From the NCBI GenBank assembly GCA_027563935.2, contig CM050454.1:22255501-22319500 (forward strand): 64,000 bases of DNA, given 5' to 3'. Under the pieces are notes generated by a model. The model was not told where the DNA came from. It saw nothing but the letters and a program-made list of their open reading frames with translations, and did no database searches. The position numbers and the translations under genes were made by a program. Shown piece by piece: positions 35,284 to 47,349 of the stretch (its first letter is position 1; the number at the start of each line of letters is the position of its first letter). Origin of the DNA: Costus lasius. Taxonomy: Eukaryota; Streptophyta; Magnoliopsida; Zingiberales; Costaceae.

Positions 35284-38200
35284 ATGCTCTCGTTGAATCG
35301 AAGCAGCTTCTTGGTATTTTATCCCTCCCTTTTTTTTTCTTTTTTTTTTTTGCTTTTTTCAGCTGATCAAACTCATGTTTTTCCCCTTCATTTTTGTTTC
35401 TTTACTTCTCTTTACACCATGTCTGATTTTTTTCTTTTTTGCATTTGCTTATTTATACATTTTTTTTTAGATTCATTGTTATATATAAAATGTTGATGAT
35501 GCCTCCGGAACATTGCTTTATTATTTTTTTCTTCTTCTTTGTGGGTTTGGTGGAGCAGCGATGCGACGAGAAGCAAAGTCCGCTTCGTGCGCAGTGGCGG
35601 CGGCGGGTGGTTCCGTCGGCGCCGGCGATGGTGCGGTGCGTGGCGAGGGGCGGAGGGGAGATGAATGGGAGGGGGATCGCTGTCGATAACACCATCAAGG
35701 ACTTCAGGGGCGAGGGAGAGCCAGTACTCGAAGCCAATTCCTTTGCTGGCGGCGATGACAGCTGCGACGATCAGATTAGGGAGGAGCAGTTCACGATGCC
35801 TTGGACCGTCTCAGTCGCCAGGTTCCGCCCCTCTTTGCCTCGGCCCCACACTTTGGTTTTTCGATATTTTTAAAGCTTCCGTTGTTTGATCCGGTTGGAT
35901 CTAGTCTTTAGTCTTAGGTTTGAACATTGATCGGTGATATCCAAGATGCGCTTGTGTTCCTTTTTCACGTTGATTTGTTTCAACGCGATACACTGAAACC
36001 CGATCGCTTTTGGGGTTTCACTAGGAATTTGCCTTTGTTTTGTTCCATCTGCTTTCGTCTTGGCTGTTTCCTTGTTTTATTTGTTTCTATCGATGAGATC
36101 CAATGAATGCGGGCATGCTTTTCATGTTGCTTTCATGATAATAATCCGAAAAAAAAAAATCTTTTGTGGTGTGACGAGTTGCTTGAAAATAATCCGAACA
36201 AATCCTTTTGTGTTGTGAAGAGATATCTGTCTTCTTTTTGTGTGACATCTTTTTTTATTTATCTACTTAATTGTTATCTGAAGAGGATTTTTCTGATGTT
36301 TTAGCTTAGAAAACTTTATTTTGACACAGCTTGTGTAATTATGGCAAAGCAACATGGCCAACTGTGAAGCAGCTAAAAGACTTTGAAAAGCTGTAAACTT
36401 TGTCAAGTAAAACTGCTATTCAAAAGGAGTTTGTATGGTTAAAAGGTTTAAAACGTTTAGTAAACTGTGGTAATAATACAAACGACTAAGAGGACAAAAG
36501 TTAATAGAGATAGTAAGTATGTATTCCAAACTACAAGTAACACCACTAATTTAAATAGAAATTTAAATGATACAATTTATATAAAATAAGAGTATGAAGT
36601 CGCACCGATTCCCTTAATAATTTATATTGATACATTACCATCTCTCATGTGTATTGAGCGGTAATGTTGATTAAGCCTGAGATAGATTATTCCATATTTA
36701 AATTAATAACAGTACATTTTTCTAACAATTCTTTGAAAAGAAGTGCTTTTGAAAAACAAAAAACTACTCCTTAATAGCTTCTACTTTTCAGTTTGATTTA
36801 CTAAGCTTTTAAAAAAATGACCATTGTATCAAACATATCCAAGTTTCTTAAAGACTTTGGATAATTTGACTAGTTGTTGCATTTTTTGTCTTTTTTATTA
36901 CAATGACCATTTAATTCTTGTTATTACTAGGTCCACTATAGATAAGTTTCCGTAGGCCACTAGCTGATTTAATTATCACTTGTTTGTTTTATAGTAGGAA
37001 TATTGCTAGCATCTTTATTATGATTTATTTTGTTAGAAATTGTAGGGCGCATGAAAAACAACTAGTTTCTTTATGAACAATTTCCATATATACACTATTG
37101 CCTTTTTAAGGCTTACTGTGTATTTTTTTTTGAAATTTATACTAAGTAAAATTGGTACATTCGATCTATAGTTTCTTGTAAGGTTTTGAAAACTAGTTTG
37201 TACCACTTGGTCTGGTAGTATGTGCCAAGCTCAGTTTGATACTAGTTGGTATATCCAATACCATTGTAGTTTAGTTACGTCTTGTATCTATTGGTATATA
37301 GCAGGTACAGACCTTGATTTCTTGTGAGATTCATTTTATCATCTCCTTTTGAAAAAGTATCTATTTGATTTTAGTCTTATTTCACTATTTGTAATATGTT
37401 CTTCCGCTATTTCTGGTAAATTTCATTAAATTTTACACCCATTTAGAAATTGTCCACAGAACTTTGTACAAAGCGTTTCTGTCAATTCCTAATCTCTGTT
37501 TCTGCACCATGAATATTTGTTGGAATATTGATGTGGTGAAACCCACAAAGGATCACTGAACGCAACCTTCATGGCACACCACATAATTTGTGCTCCACTT
37601 AAGAAGTGCCATGTCACAATTCTGGAAACATATGAACTTTCTTCTTTTTTTTCCCACTTCTTTTTCTGGCCCACCAGTCACCCTTGATGTATATAAGACA
37701 AAATAAAATTCTATAAACCGAACAAAAAAGAAGGGGGGGGGGGGGGGGGAGGGTAAAAGAGAAGTGAGGCATCTCTTTCGTATGTAAACATTAATCCACA
37801 GCACTCTTTAATTGATCTCTTTTTACTGTTTAGTGGCTACTCATTGTTGCGGAATCCACAACACAACAAAGGGCTTGCATTCAGTGAGAAAGAGAGAGAT
37901 GCCCACTACTTGCGAGGTCTTCTGCCTCCTGCATGGGTTTCCCAAGAGCTTCAGGTCTGTATGCATTTTTGAGATGAAGCAATTTGGTGAAAAGAAAAGC
38001 AAAGAGTGTTACTTGCTGACCAGAAATTGCATCTTTTCCCTGCAGGAGAAAAAGATCATGCATAATCTTCGCCAGTACCAACTGCCCCTTCAACGTTACA
38101 TGGCTATGATGGATCTTCAGGTAGTTGAGAATTATTTGCAGATGATGCAATAGTTTTATCATAATGTTACAACTTCATTTGATACCTCTGTCGTCTAATC

Positions 38201-41200
38201 TTAGGAGAGAAATGAGAAGCTCTTTTACAAGCTTCTTATTGATCACGTAGAGGAATTACTTCCAATTGTTTATACACCTACTGTTGGTGAGGCTTGCCAG
38301 AAGTATGGTTGTATCTTCAGGCATCCTCAAGGTCTCTACATCAGTTTAAATGAGAAGTAAGATGTTTTTTTGCCTCCTACTCTATCATTGTTCAATTGTA
38401 ACACTATGTGTGATACTTTTTAGGGGGCGGATCCTAGAGGTATTGAGGAACTGGCCTGAAAAGGATATTCAAGTTATTGTGGTCACTGATGGTGAGCGAA
38501 TTTTGGGTCTAGGTGATCTTGGTTGTCAGGTAGTATACTCTGTCACTATATGTATAAAACCACTTGGTTATGACTTGGTCATTTATATCAGTTGTTAAAT
38601 CAAATTCCTAGGGAATGGGAATTCCTGTCGGCAAGCTTGCTCTATATACTGCTCTTGGAGGAGTCCGTCCATCTGCTGTAAGTTGTACTTCTATTCAGTT
38701 TCAATCTATTTGTTTGTAATTTCTTTTTTCAGTATCTTTTTTGTCGTCTGGTGAGTTCTTTTCTTTTTTTAAGGGTGGTGTAACTAGTTGATATTTGCAG
38801 TGCTTACCTGTTACTATCGATGTGGGAACCAATAATGAACAACTACTTAAGGATGAGTTCTATATTGGTTTAAGGCGTAGAAGGGCCACTGGTCAGGTAC
38901 CAACGTGTAAGAAGTATTTTTTCTTGATGATGTCTATATATTTCTTAATTACTTCTTTCTGTATTCAGGAATATGCAGAGTTAATGAATGAATTCATGAC
39001 TGCTGTGAAGCAGAGGTATGGTGAGAAAGTACTTATTCAGGTTGGTCACTCTCAAATGAGGAACTGCATATGATACTTTTTTGGTTATTTCAGATTGGGT
39101 GTTATTCAATCTGTTGTCTTCTGTCATTTTTGGTTTATATGTTTCCTTTTTTCAGTTTGAAGACTTTGCCAACCATAATGCATTTGAACTTCTTGCCAAA
39201 TATCGCAATACTCATCTCGTCTTCAATGATGATATTCAGGCAATCAATTTTGGCCTTATCTTTTTTTGGTCTTCAAGCTCTTCATGTCTTTTCTGTTTTG
39301 TATATTGATTGTTAACGGGGATCTTATAATTTTGTCAGATTATTTATTTCATGTTTATAAACCTTAATAGGTGGTTATTGTCTCCGCAGGGCACAGCTTC
39401 TGTGGTTCTTGCTGGGCTTTTTGCAGCTTTAAAGATAGTTGGTGGAACATTGGCAGAGCACAGTTTCTTATTCCTTGGTGCTGGGGAGGTCATTCTCTTT
39501 GTTCTGTTGGGTTTCTTGTTATTCCTTTATATCAAATGCTGTTAATCTCTTGTGTATTAAAAATCTTTTCTTTCATATTATTGACTAGAAATTATATAGT
39601 TCATTGATTTTAAAATCGGTTTCTACCACCTTGCTGTATTGGTTTGAGATTGATTTGGTACCGGTACATATAGTGTTGGTGCAATTCCCATACGGTTGTC
39701 ATGTTGAAACATTGGTATGTACTAGTTAAATATAAGATTAGTACATCAATACAAACCTAGATTTTAAACATTGGATAGTGTGACCATTGAGCTTGGTTAT
39801 GCTTTTCATGGATTCTTCTTGATTATGCAACATGTAAGATCTAGTATCTTGTGTGATTCTGTTTATGGAAGTTATAGGAGGCTGCCTGATGCAAAGTATG
39901 AAGAGATCAGATAACAAAATACTAAATAAGCCCAATATATTGGCTTTTTAGGATTAATGTGAGTCATATATCCACTCTCACTTAGTCAACCCTAGCACTC
40001 TAAATAGTATTCTAATTAATCCTATGCCACTAATTCTAATTAAATAATTTATCTTATTACTGCTAATGTGGAAACATTGGCAAGATTAAGAATAATCTTT
40101 CTACATATACATTGTAGATTAAGATGTACAGTCTCGTTGCTCTGGTGATGAATTATATTTTTTTATGTAGATGTCCTTAGAATTTCATGAACGTATATTT
40201 TCTTGTGCATTGCTATCATGTGTTGCATGGCAACTATTTTTAGTTTGGCTGGCAAAGGGAGAAGCTGCATTTCTTACTATGCCACTAAAGCCTTCTTTGC
40301 TTTGGTTATGCAGGCTGGTACTGGTATTGCAGAACTCATAGCGCTTGAGATGTCGAAACAGGTATTCATCTCTATATGTTTAACTAAAAATCTACTCCTG
40401 AATGCTGATGCATGAAATCTGTCAAATACTTTCCTGACTTATTAGATAATTCTATTTCATAAAAGATGATCATAAGTCGTGAGCCCAATTGTCTACTAAT
40501 GAACATTTACTACTGTTCTAGACCAATGCCCCTTTAGAAGAGAGTCGCAAGAAGATATGGTTGGTGGATTCTAAGGTAGACATTTATTGTTTCCAGTTAT
40601 TTTAGGTCATATAACATCTGTTCTTTCTGCTTGGTGAATCTTTAATTCATGAATTGCATCCCACTGAAGTTTTTTCCCTCTTTCTAGGGCTTAATTGTGA
40701 GCTCACGCAAGGAATCACTTCAACATTTTAAGAAACCTTGGGCACATGATCATGAACCTGTCAATAATCTCTTAGATGCTATCAAGGTATGGAATCCTCA
40801 AGTGTAGGTGGTATTTTTAATGTTTTATATCATGTGGTTAGAGTATATACTACGTTCTTAGCATGATTTTAACTCATACTTAATGAAGCAAAGCTAATAT
40901 TGTTTCTATTGCTAAAATAATTTTCCCATCCAGGTTTTGACCGTGTAAAGGGTTCCCTAATGGTCATGTTTTTTTTTCCTATTATTTCTGTAGGTGTTAT
41001 TCTGTAGCCATTGAGTTCAATGTAACTCGAAGATTAATAATCATAAAGCTCCACATAAATTCTCGATGCTTTTCAATATATACTATGATTTCTAAGTCAA
41101 AATTAACTATGTGATTAACTTTCTAAAAGTTAGGCAACTTGAAATGACATTATAATTCATTGGAAGTTTGCTAGATAGCTCTCTAAAGAAGCTTGCATCA

Positions 41201-42555
41201 TTTTTGGTTCCAATTCTTAGGCTATAAAGCCCACTGTATTGATTGGCTCCTCTGGAGTTGGACGAACGTTCACAAAGGAAGTAGTTGAAGCAATGGCCAC
41301 TTTTAATGAGGTAAACACCAATTTTCCTAGTTTCTTATATAACTGTGTTGAATCATTACTTTTAGTTCCTATCTATTTTGTGTATGTAAATTTTATCTGA
41401 TGATATGTTTATTGATGCAGAAACCCATAATTTTGGCACTGTCCAACCCTACTTCGCAGTCTGAGTGTAGTGCAGAAGAAGCATATACATGGAGTAAGGT
41501 AAATTGTTTTGTTTTTGAGATATAGGTCAGAATCCAGGATTGGCATTTTACTGGTTTACTTTTATCCTTCCCTAATATTTGGCCACCACTGACTGACAGG
41601 GTCGAGCAATATATGCTAGTGGGAGCCCGTTTGATCCAGTGGAATATGATGGAAAGATTTGTGTGCCTGGCCAGGTCTGTAAAGTTTTTCCTCAAGTTCC
41701 TTGTGGTGTCAGTGAGCCACCCACTCAAAGGGACTATTTAATAATCACTAATATTTCATGTTTTGCACTTGCAGGCAAACAACGCCTACATTTTCCCAGG
41801 ATTTGGCCTTGGGTTAGTAATATCTGGAGCAACCCGTGTGCATGATGACATGCTTCTTGCTGCCTGTAAGTAACCGAGTTGAATGAACTGTGCCATAGCT
41901 ACCTTCATTTTTTCAATTGCTTAAGGGAAATCTATTAAGCTCTCATATATGGCTGTAAAAAGCTAACATAGTAATTATTTAGAAATGATTAATCAGGGTT
42001 GATTGCTGTTATTTTTCTTGAGGAAAAAAACTCGGAAGGTATTAATAAAAAGTCAGTGGCTGATTATTTGTGGTAGCGCATTAGAACCTTTAAACAATGT
42101 AACTTAGAATTTTTTTTTAATATCATCATTCTCAGTGGATTTTTAGGACATTGCTAGCGCAGTATCTGCTATTCTTTTGCGAGGTTTCAATTGGAGTATC
42201 TATTCACCTCAGGTCTTTCATTTGTTTCTTTTCATGGTCAGCGGAAGCTTTGGCTCAACAGGTGACGCAGGAGAACTTGGATAAAGGGTTGATTTATCCG
42301 CCCTTCTCAAATATTAGGAATATATCTGCTCATATTGCTGCTAATGTCGCCGCTAAAGCATACGAACTGGGTTAGTTATCGATATTATTATTTATTTTAC
42401 GGCTTTTTAATTTGCAATGAACGGAGCTTAGATATTATTTTTTTTCTTCCTGCGTGCGCTTGATAGGTTTGGCGAGCAGGCTTCCACGTCCGAAGGACTT
42501 GCTGAAGTACGCAGAGAGTTGCATGTACAACCCTGTTTACTGCAGTTACAGATGA
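35284..42555 (+). CDS. NADP-dependent malic enzyme, plastid-type, 20 exons
   Basis: Oxidatively decarboxylates malate to pyruvate, CO2 and NADPH. Exons: 35284-35313, 35559-35821, 37834-37954, 38046-38120, 38205-38356, 38424-38529, 38612-38677, 38801-38896, 38969-39040, 39156-39239, 39390-39488, 40314-40361, 40522-40575, 40688-40786, 41221-41310, 41421-41498, 41600-41674, 41775-41865, 42242-42370, 42467-42555. They sum to 1917 nt, 638 residues and TGA, the usual plastid isoform length. Phases agree at every junction. The first ~70 residues are Arg/Ser-rich and acid-poor at the start, as in a transit peptide. Landmarks: [14 protein letters not shown] (Tyr186), GMGIPVGK (Lys257), metal ligands Glu329, Asp330 and Asp353 ([15 protein letters not shown]), the NADP loop GAGEAGTG (385-392), [10 protein letters not shown] and ALSNPTS. 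Intron 10 has a GC donor. Plastid targeting of the first two exons is inferred from their composition. Confidence 0.95.
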
Positions 42556-42740
42556 TTAATAGGACTAGGTCTCCAGTTTTGGGTGGGATAGTAGTTAATT
42601 GTAGATCTCAATAGCACAGATGTCGAACGTGGTGGTGGTGTTCCCTGAAATATTTATTAGATGTTCTATAATTTCCGCTGTAATACTTTCATACGACATG
42701 AGCTGAAATTATCAATGCTTGTAGCACTTGTGTTTTTTTT
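42556..42740 (+). other. 3' untranslated region of NADP-malic enzyme
   Basis: AT-rich sequence after the TGA. It contains TGTAATACTTTCATACG and TATCAATGCTTGTAGC before a T run at 42732, a likely polyadenylation zone. No canonical AATAAA is present. Confidence 0.4.
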
Positions 42741-42939
42741 TTTTTAATCATAATTGAAAATCTCAGCATGTTTATTGGTATCATCGCGCAAAACCACTTC
42801 GATTTTGCTTTAATTACTGTTAACCCTTCTTTGCTTGCCATCTTCCCAACCACCCACCATAAGCCTTCAACTTTAATACAGGGAGATAAAAAAAATTGAA
42901 AATAGATAAATAGAACAGCGATTGTCTAATTGCCTGGCG

Positions 42940-43690
42940 TCCAAATTCCTGCCGAAGTCCCATCGCCCGTAGTCTGATACCATACCAACTCCTCGCTTCT
43001 TTCTCTACCTCTTCGATTTTGAATCCTCGCTGCCTCTCCTGGGATCTTGCCAAGATTCCATCTCCATCTTTGTATCCAGCGTGATTTGGAACGAGGGGAG
43101 CGTTGCTATTCCGATTGTCGTGACCAGATCGGGCAGGATCACGTGATTCATGAACTGGAAGCACCCGAAGGTTGGAGGAAATGGCCTAACTTGGTCCCTC
43201 GTTTTTGGTCCAAATTTTTTTTTTAAATTTTTTTTTATAAAAATAATCTACTTCTTAAACCCTATCCAATGGTATAAAATTTAAAGTATTTTAGATTATA
43301 TATAGATATAAAATATCTTATATAAGATTGCATATAAAACAAAATAGACCACAAGATTAAGGGCCAATTTGAAATTATTCACAGCAAACAGTACTATTTT
43401 TTTGAGTGGCACCAGCTACAATTGTACTGCAATTCCAAACTGTCCCTGAGATACTCCACGTATGAACTGCCATCCTCCGACAAGATCAGCCTCCTGAAGT
43501 TAATTTCCAGCGAGCACCTAGCTGTGTCTTCCTTTTAGGGAAGATGCGACGCAGCAGGTTGATTTTGTTAACCGGAGGGAGTGGCTCAGATACCCAGGCA
43601 ACTCGTCATTTCTCAGATGCCGATTTCGACCCGTGAGCCTGCCGTCCCACGACAAGCGGAACTCATACTGGACAATCATGAGTTGCTGAC
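42940..43690 (-). pseudogene. 2-oxoglutarate dioxygenase 5' fragment, copy 1
   Basis: The minus strand resembles copies 2 and 3 in the stretch that reads CxLVNHxIQPDLVTT there, but here the frame is disrupted (MLPVHESRDPARSGHDNR). About 280-300 bp of unrelated sequence (about 43170-43465) is inserted exactly in the region encoding HLKSAAAAFG. Upstream wording (43490-43690) matches copy 3. No catalytic His-Asp-His or Arg region is present. Confidence 0.65.
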
Positions 43691-45190
43691 GCCCTCATTG
43701 AAGAGAAGCACAGATGAATGAAGTTATAGAGCTCGACCACTTGTGTATGTCTATTAACCTTAGGGCTAATAAGTGCCATTAGAATAGAACACCCTTTTAA
43801 TATGATTGGTTGGATTAAAAGGAAATGGGGAGAATGCCTCTCTCATGCACTTTTGAAGATGCCTTAAGAGAAATATTCTCCATACATGGTAATTTGTTAG
43901 TAAGAGCTATGTCTATTGAAAAAATTTTCTTGCCTAGAAAAGTTAACAAGTCTCAAAATATCATAGATAAATACAATATTATCATGGATAAGTTATATTT
44001 ATGTATTCTACTACTCAATTTTACCCAATGATACTTTTATTATCATGAATAAGCTTATCTACCTATGATGATAAATCAATACTCTTACAATAATAAGAGT
44101 ATCATTAGATGGAATAGAGTAGATTATATTGATTTAGCTATTATGCTTATCTATGATATTTTGAAATTCTTTTTGATTTTTAGGAAGGATATTTTGATTA
44201 AAATTTTTTTTTCTATCTTATTCCTTGTCTCGCCCTTTTTGCTTTGGATTTGTGAGTAGGTTGCATACCTTTTTTTTTGGTGATGGGACATTCAGTTGGT
44301 GACATGTAACTTGATGCATGGTTGATTCTATGCTCATCTAATGTATGTGTGATGTTTAATCTCTTGTGCGTGCTATAATGCGTTCCCTTCCCCGATCCAC
44401 GTGATGCATGTTTTACCTCGATATAATTCCTAGCATGATATATTAATATAATTAAATTAAATTTAAAGTTTCCTCTATCTATTGAGCATTATAGGCTCAT
44501 TTGGCCTAGCTTCTGGGTCTACTTATGGCTTTGCAACCAGTAAAAATTATGAAATTGAGACATTTGGCCCTTCAGCTTTTCTGCTTCAACCCACAAATTA
44601 GCTGCTTTTCTAAAAAGCAGGAATGAAGCTACTTCTCTATCCCCCCACCTGCTTATGCTCAATAACGCTTATATGTAATAATAATTTTTTAATAATATAA
44701 CTCATAATATTTTTAATAAATATTTTAATTATAGTTTAACTATAAATTTAATCATATAATTTTTATTTTAGTAATTTTTTAAATAAAAAATTATTTATTA
44801 TAAAATAGAATAACTTAACCATAAGCTGTGTATCCAAATATTTTCAAATTTCTTCAACCAGTAGTTTTTCAACTAGCACTTCTTCAAACAACAAAAGTTA
44901 GAAACAAAAAATTGGATCAAAAGGGGCTTTGAATGGCGGATAAAATCCCACTTATACTATTTAAATTCTACTCAAACTCGACTAAGGTAGTAAATTAGGT
45001 ACCTATATTTGAAATAAATCCGATTAACGAGTATCGAATTACCTCTGATGGAATTCGGATAAGTCAGATACCCAAAAATATTCGACCTGACATCTACCCT
45101 ACCTACAAACCTTAGTCTTCAACTTTATTACTAGGAGGTAAGAAATTGAAAATAAATAAATAAATAGAACAGTGGTTATTTTATCACAAC
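43691..45190. other. Non-coding, with a repeated 55-bp phrase
   Basis: GGTTGGATTAAAAGGAAATG and ATGCCTCTCTCATGCACTTT (43807-43860) recur almost unchanged at 49449-49500, showing a duplicated block. From about 44489 (GGCTCATTTGGCCTAGCTTC) to about 44940 an AT-rich stretch looks like a small non-autonomous transposon, but I could not pair its ends. No gene. Confidence 0.45.
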
Positions 45191-45194
45191 CGTC

Positions 45195-45710
45195 CGATTG
45201 GAGATGTGAGAAGAGGCGGCAAACCGGGGTCGATAAATATCGGAAACCCTTTCCTTGCGGTCGATTCCCGCCAAACTCCATCGCCTTTCGTGAAGTAGAT
45301 CGACACCATTAAGAACTCTTCGCCTTCCTCTTCGATTTCCAAGGCCCGTGCCTCTCTGGAGATCTTGCCAAGATGCCATCTCCATCTTTGTTTCCGGCGT
45401 GATCTGGAAAGAGGGGAACGCTGGTACTCCGATCGTCGTGACCAGATCGGGCTGGATCCGGTGATTCACGAGCCGGAAGCAGCGAAAGGCTGCCGCCGCG
45501 GACTTGAGATGTTCCATGTACGATCCTCCGGCGAGATCAGTGTCTTGAAATAGATTTTCAGCGGGGCCCAAGCCATGTCTTATTCCTGAGAGATGATGTG
45601 ATGCGGAAGGCTGGTTTTGGTACCTGGCGGGAGTGGCTGAGGTACCCAGGCAACCCGTTTTTCAGCCGCCGATTCTGGTCCGTGGGCCTGTCGTCCCGGG
45701 TGTAGAGCTC
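45195..45710 (-). pseudogene. 2-oxoglutarate dioxygenase 5' fragment, copy 2
   Basis: The minus-strand frame 45571-45176 contains YMEHLKSAAAAFRCFRLVNH followed by IQPDLVTT and FQITPETKMEMA. This is the N-terminal DIOX_N part of the plant Fe(II)/2-oxoglutarate dioxygenases. It ends after about 60 residues in unrelated sequence (ends before the catalytic 2OG-FeII domain), so the copy is truncated. Relative to copy 3 the phrase PKDG is altered to DLAG and Gly to Arg (FRCFRLVNHR), further signs of decay. Confidence 0.78.
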
Positions 45711-46295
45711 AGAACTCATTGAAGAGGAGCACAGATGAACGGTGAAGTTAAGGGAGAAGAGTAATTAAAAGGAAACGGAAAGTGATGCAGAGTGAAAGTG
45801 GCATGTCTTTCAAAATCGATCCGTCCTGCCGGCAGAGGTTAGGGTTCTTAGAACACCCTTTTCTTTGTCTGCTTTGCTTTAATCTCCTTGTTTCATGAAA
45901 ATTAAAACAAGCAGTCAGTAGACCTTGAACAGAAGGGCAAATTTCCAATAAGGAAAAAACTATTTCTTCCATTTTTTTTCTATTGAATGACTGTTGCGTA
46001 CGAAACCAAGATCTAAATTATTTGAGTTGATATTTTGTCGTGCGTGTTAGATATTCGCTGAAAATATTAGGTCCGGATACAAATAAATTGATCTCTTATT
46101 TATTTTTGTTTCATGTTCATATTTGATAAGATATTAGGTTGCATATTTGATCCACGCTCACTTCATTGAATTATCTCTTTATTGTTTTTATGTGTCTTCT
46201 ATAGTTTTACTCGTTCATCTTTTCTATTTTTTCTTTAACGCAACAAAGATAAATTATGTCAAATAATTTATGATATTTTCATCTCACAACAACTA

Positions 46296-46358
46296 AACGG
46301 GGATAGTTCATTTAAGAGAGCATAAGATATTTGATCCGCACTCACCTCATTGATTATT
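46296..46358 (+). pseudogene. tRNA-Phe remnant (internal deletion)
   Basis: AACGGGGATAGTTCATTTAA is followed by TTTGATCCGCACTCACCTCA. The D-arm and T-arm wording of the tRNA-Phe genes nearby is recognisable, but the anticodon arm is missing. A still shorter remnant, TTTGATCCACGCTCACTTCA, is at 46146-46165. Confidence 0.7.
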
Positions 46359-46452
46359 TCTAATTTTATATTTGTGTCTTCTATAGTTTTACTCTTGGTT
46401 CATCTCTTCCATGTTTTTTCTTTAAACAAAATAATTACCTCTTAACAACTAA

Positions 46453-46457
46453 GCGGG

Positions 46458-46500
<43 letters not shown>

Positions 46501-46525
46501 GCGTGTTCGATCCACGCTCACCGCA
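46453..46525 (+). tRNA. tRNA-Phe (GAA), copy 1
   Basis: 73 nt, starting GCGGGGATAGCTCAGTTGGG and ending CCACGCTCACCGCA. The acceptor stem pairs (GCGGGGA at the 5' end with TCACCGC, one wobble-type mismatch), the anticodon loop ACTGAAGATCT carries GAA, and the T-loop is TTCGATC. There is no intron or encoded CCA. AACAAC precedes it (plant pol III genes often have a CAA start site) and a TTTTT run follows within 15 bp. Confidence 0.95.
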
Positions 46526-46659
46526 TTGATTTTTCTCTTTTTATTTTTATGTCTTTTATAGTTTTACTCTGAGTTCATCTCTTCCATTTTTTCCTTAATG
46601 CAACAGAAGTAAAATAATTTGCCAAATAATTAATGATATTTTCACCTTTTAACAACTAA

Positions 46660-46664
46660 GCGGG

Positions 46665-46707
<43 letters not shown>

Positions 46708-46732
46708 GCGTGTTCGATCCACGCTCACCGCA
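46660..46732 (+). tRNA. tRNA-Phe (GAA), copy 2
   Basis: Identical in sequence to 46453-46525, 207 bp downstream of it, with the same CTTTTAACAACTAA leader and a downstream T run. Confidence 0.95.
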
Positions 46733-46869
46733 TTGAATTTTGTTTTTTATTTATGTGTCTTCTATAGTTTTACTCTTGGTTCATTCATCTCTTCCAATTT
46801 TTCCTTAATATGGTAGAGGAAAAATAATTTGCCAAAATATTTATGATATTTTTATCTTTTAACAACTAA

Positions 46870-46874
46870 GCGGG

Positions 46875-46917
<43 letters not shown>

Positions 46918-46942
46918 GCGTGTTCGATCCACGCTCACCGCA
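46870..46942 (+). tRNA. tRNA-Phe (GAA), copy 3
   Basis: Identical to copies 1 and 2, 210 bp after copy 2, with the same leader; T7-8 follows at about 46950. Confidence 0.95.
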
Positions 46943-47055
46943 TTTATATATTTTTTTTATATTTTTAATGTATCTTTTATAGTTTTAATCTTGGTTCATC
47001 TCTTCCAATTTTTTCCTTTGATGTAGTAGGGGTAAAATGATCAGCCAAATAATGT

Positions 47056-47097
47056 CTGAAGATCTGAAGGTCGCGTGTTCGATCCACGCTCACCTCA
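47056..47097 (+). pseudogene. tRNA-Phe 3' half
   Basis: CTGAAGATCTGAAGGTCGCG onward matches the 3' 42 bases of the intact genes, ending CACCTCA instead of CACCGCA. The 5' half with the A box is gone. Confidence 0.9.
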
Positions 47098-47236
47098 TTT
47101 ATATATTTTTTTATATTTTTAATGTATCTTTTATAGTTTTAATCTTGGTTCATCTCTTCCAATATTTTCCTTTGATGCAGTAGGGGTAAAATGATCAGCC
47201 AAATAATTAATGATATTTTCACTTTTTAATAACTAA

Positions 47237-47280
47237 GCAGGATAGCTTAGTTGGAAGAGCATCAAAGTGAAGATCTGAAG
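47237..47280 (+). pseudogene. tRNA-Phe 5' half, degenerate
   Basis: GCAGGATAGCTTAGTTGGAA and AGTGAAGATCTGAAG resemble the 5' half and anticodon arm of tRNA-Phe with several changes. The T arm is missing. Confidence 0.8.
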
Positions 47281-47349
47281 CATTGAATTATCTCTTCTTT
47301 ATTTTTACTCCCGATTCATCTCGTTTGCCAAATAATTTATGATCTTTTG

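Noticed and set aside
34886..35496. Alternative upstream coding exons for the malic enzyme
   Set aside because: Frames there lack a splice-compatible link to the conserved exons; the ATG at 35284 with a 30-nt first exon gives a correct phase and a transit-like N-terminus.
44489..44940. A bounded small transposon
   Set aside because: The start GGCTCATTTGGCC recalls one at 15686, but I could not find a matching inverted right end or a target duplication.
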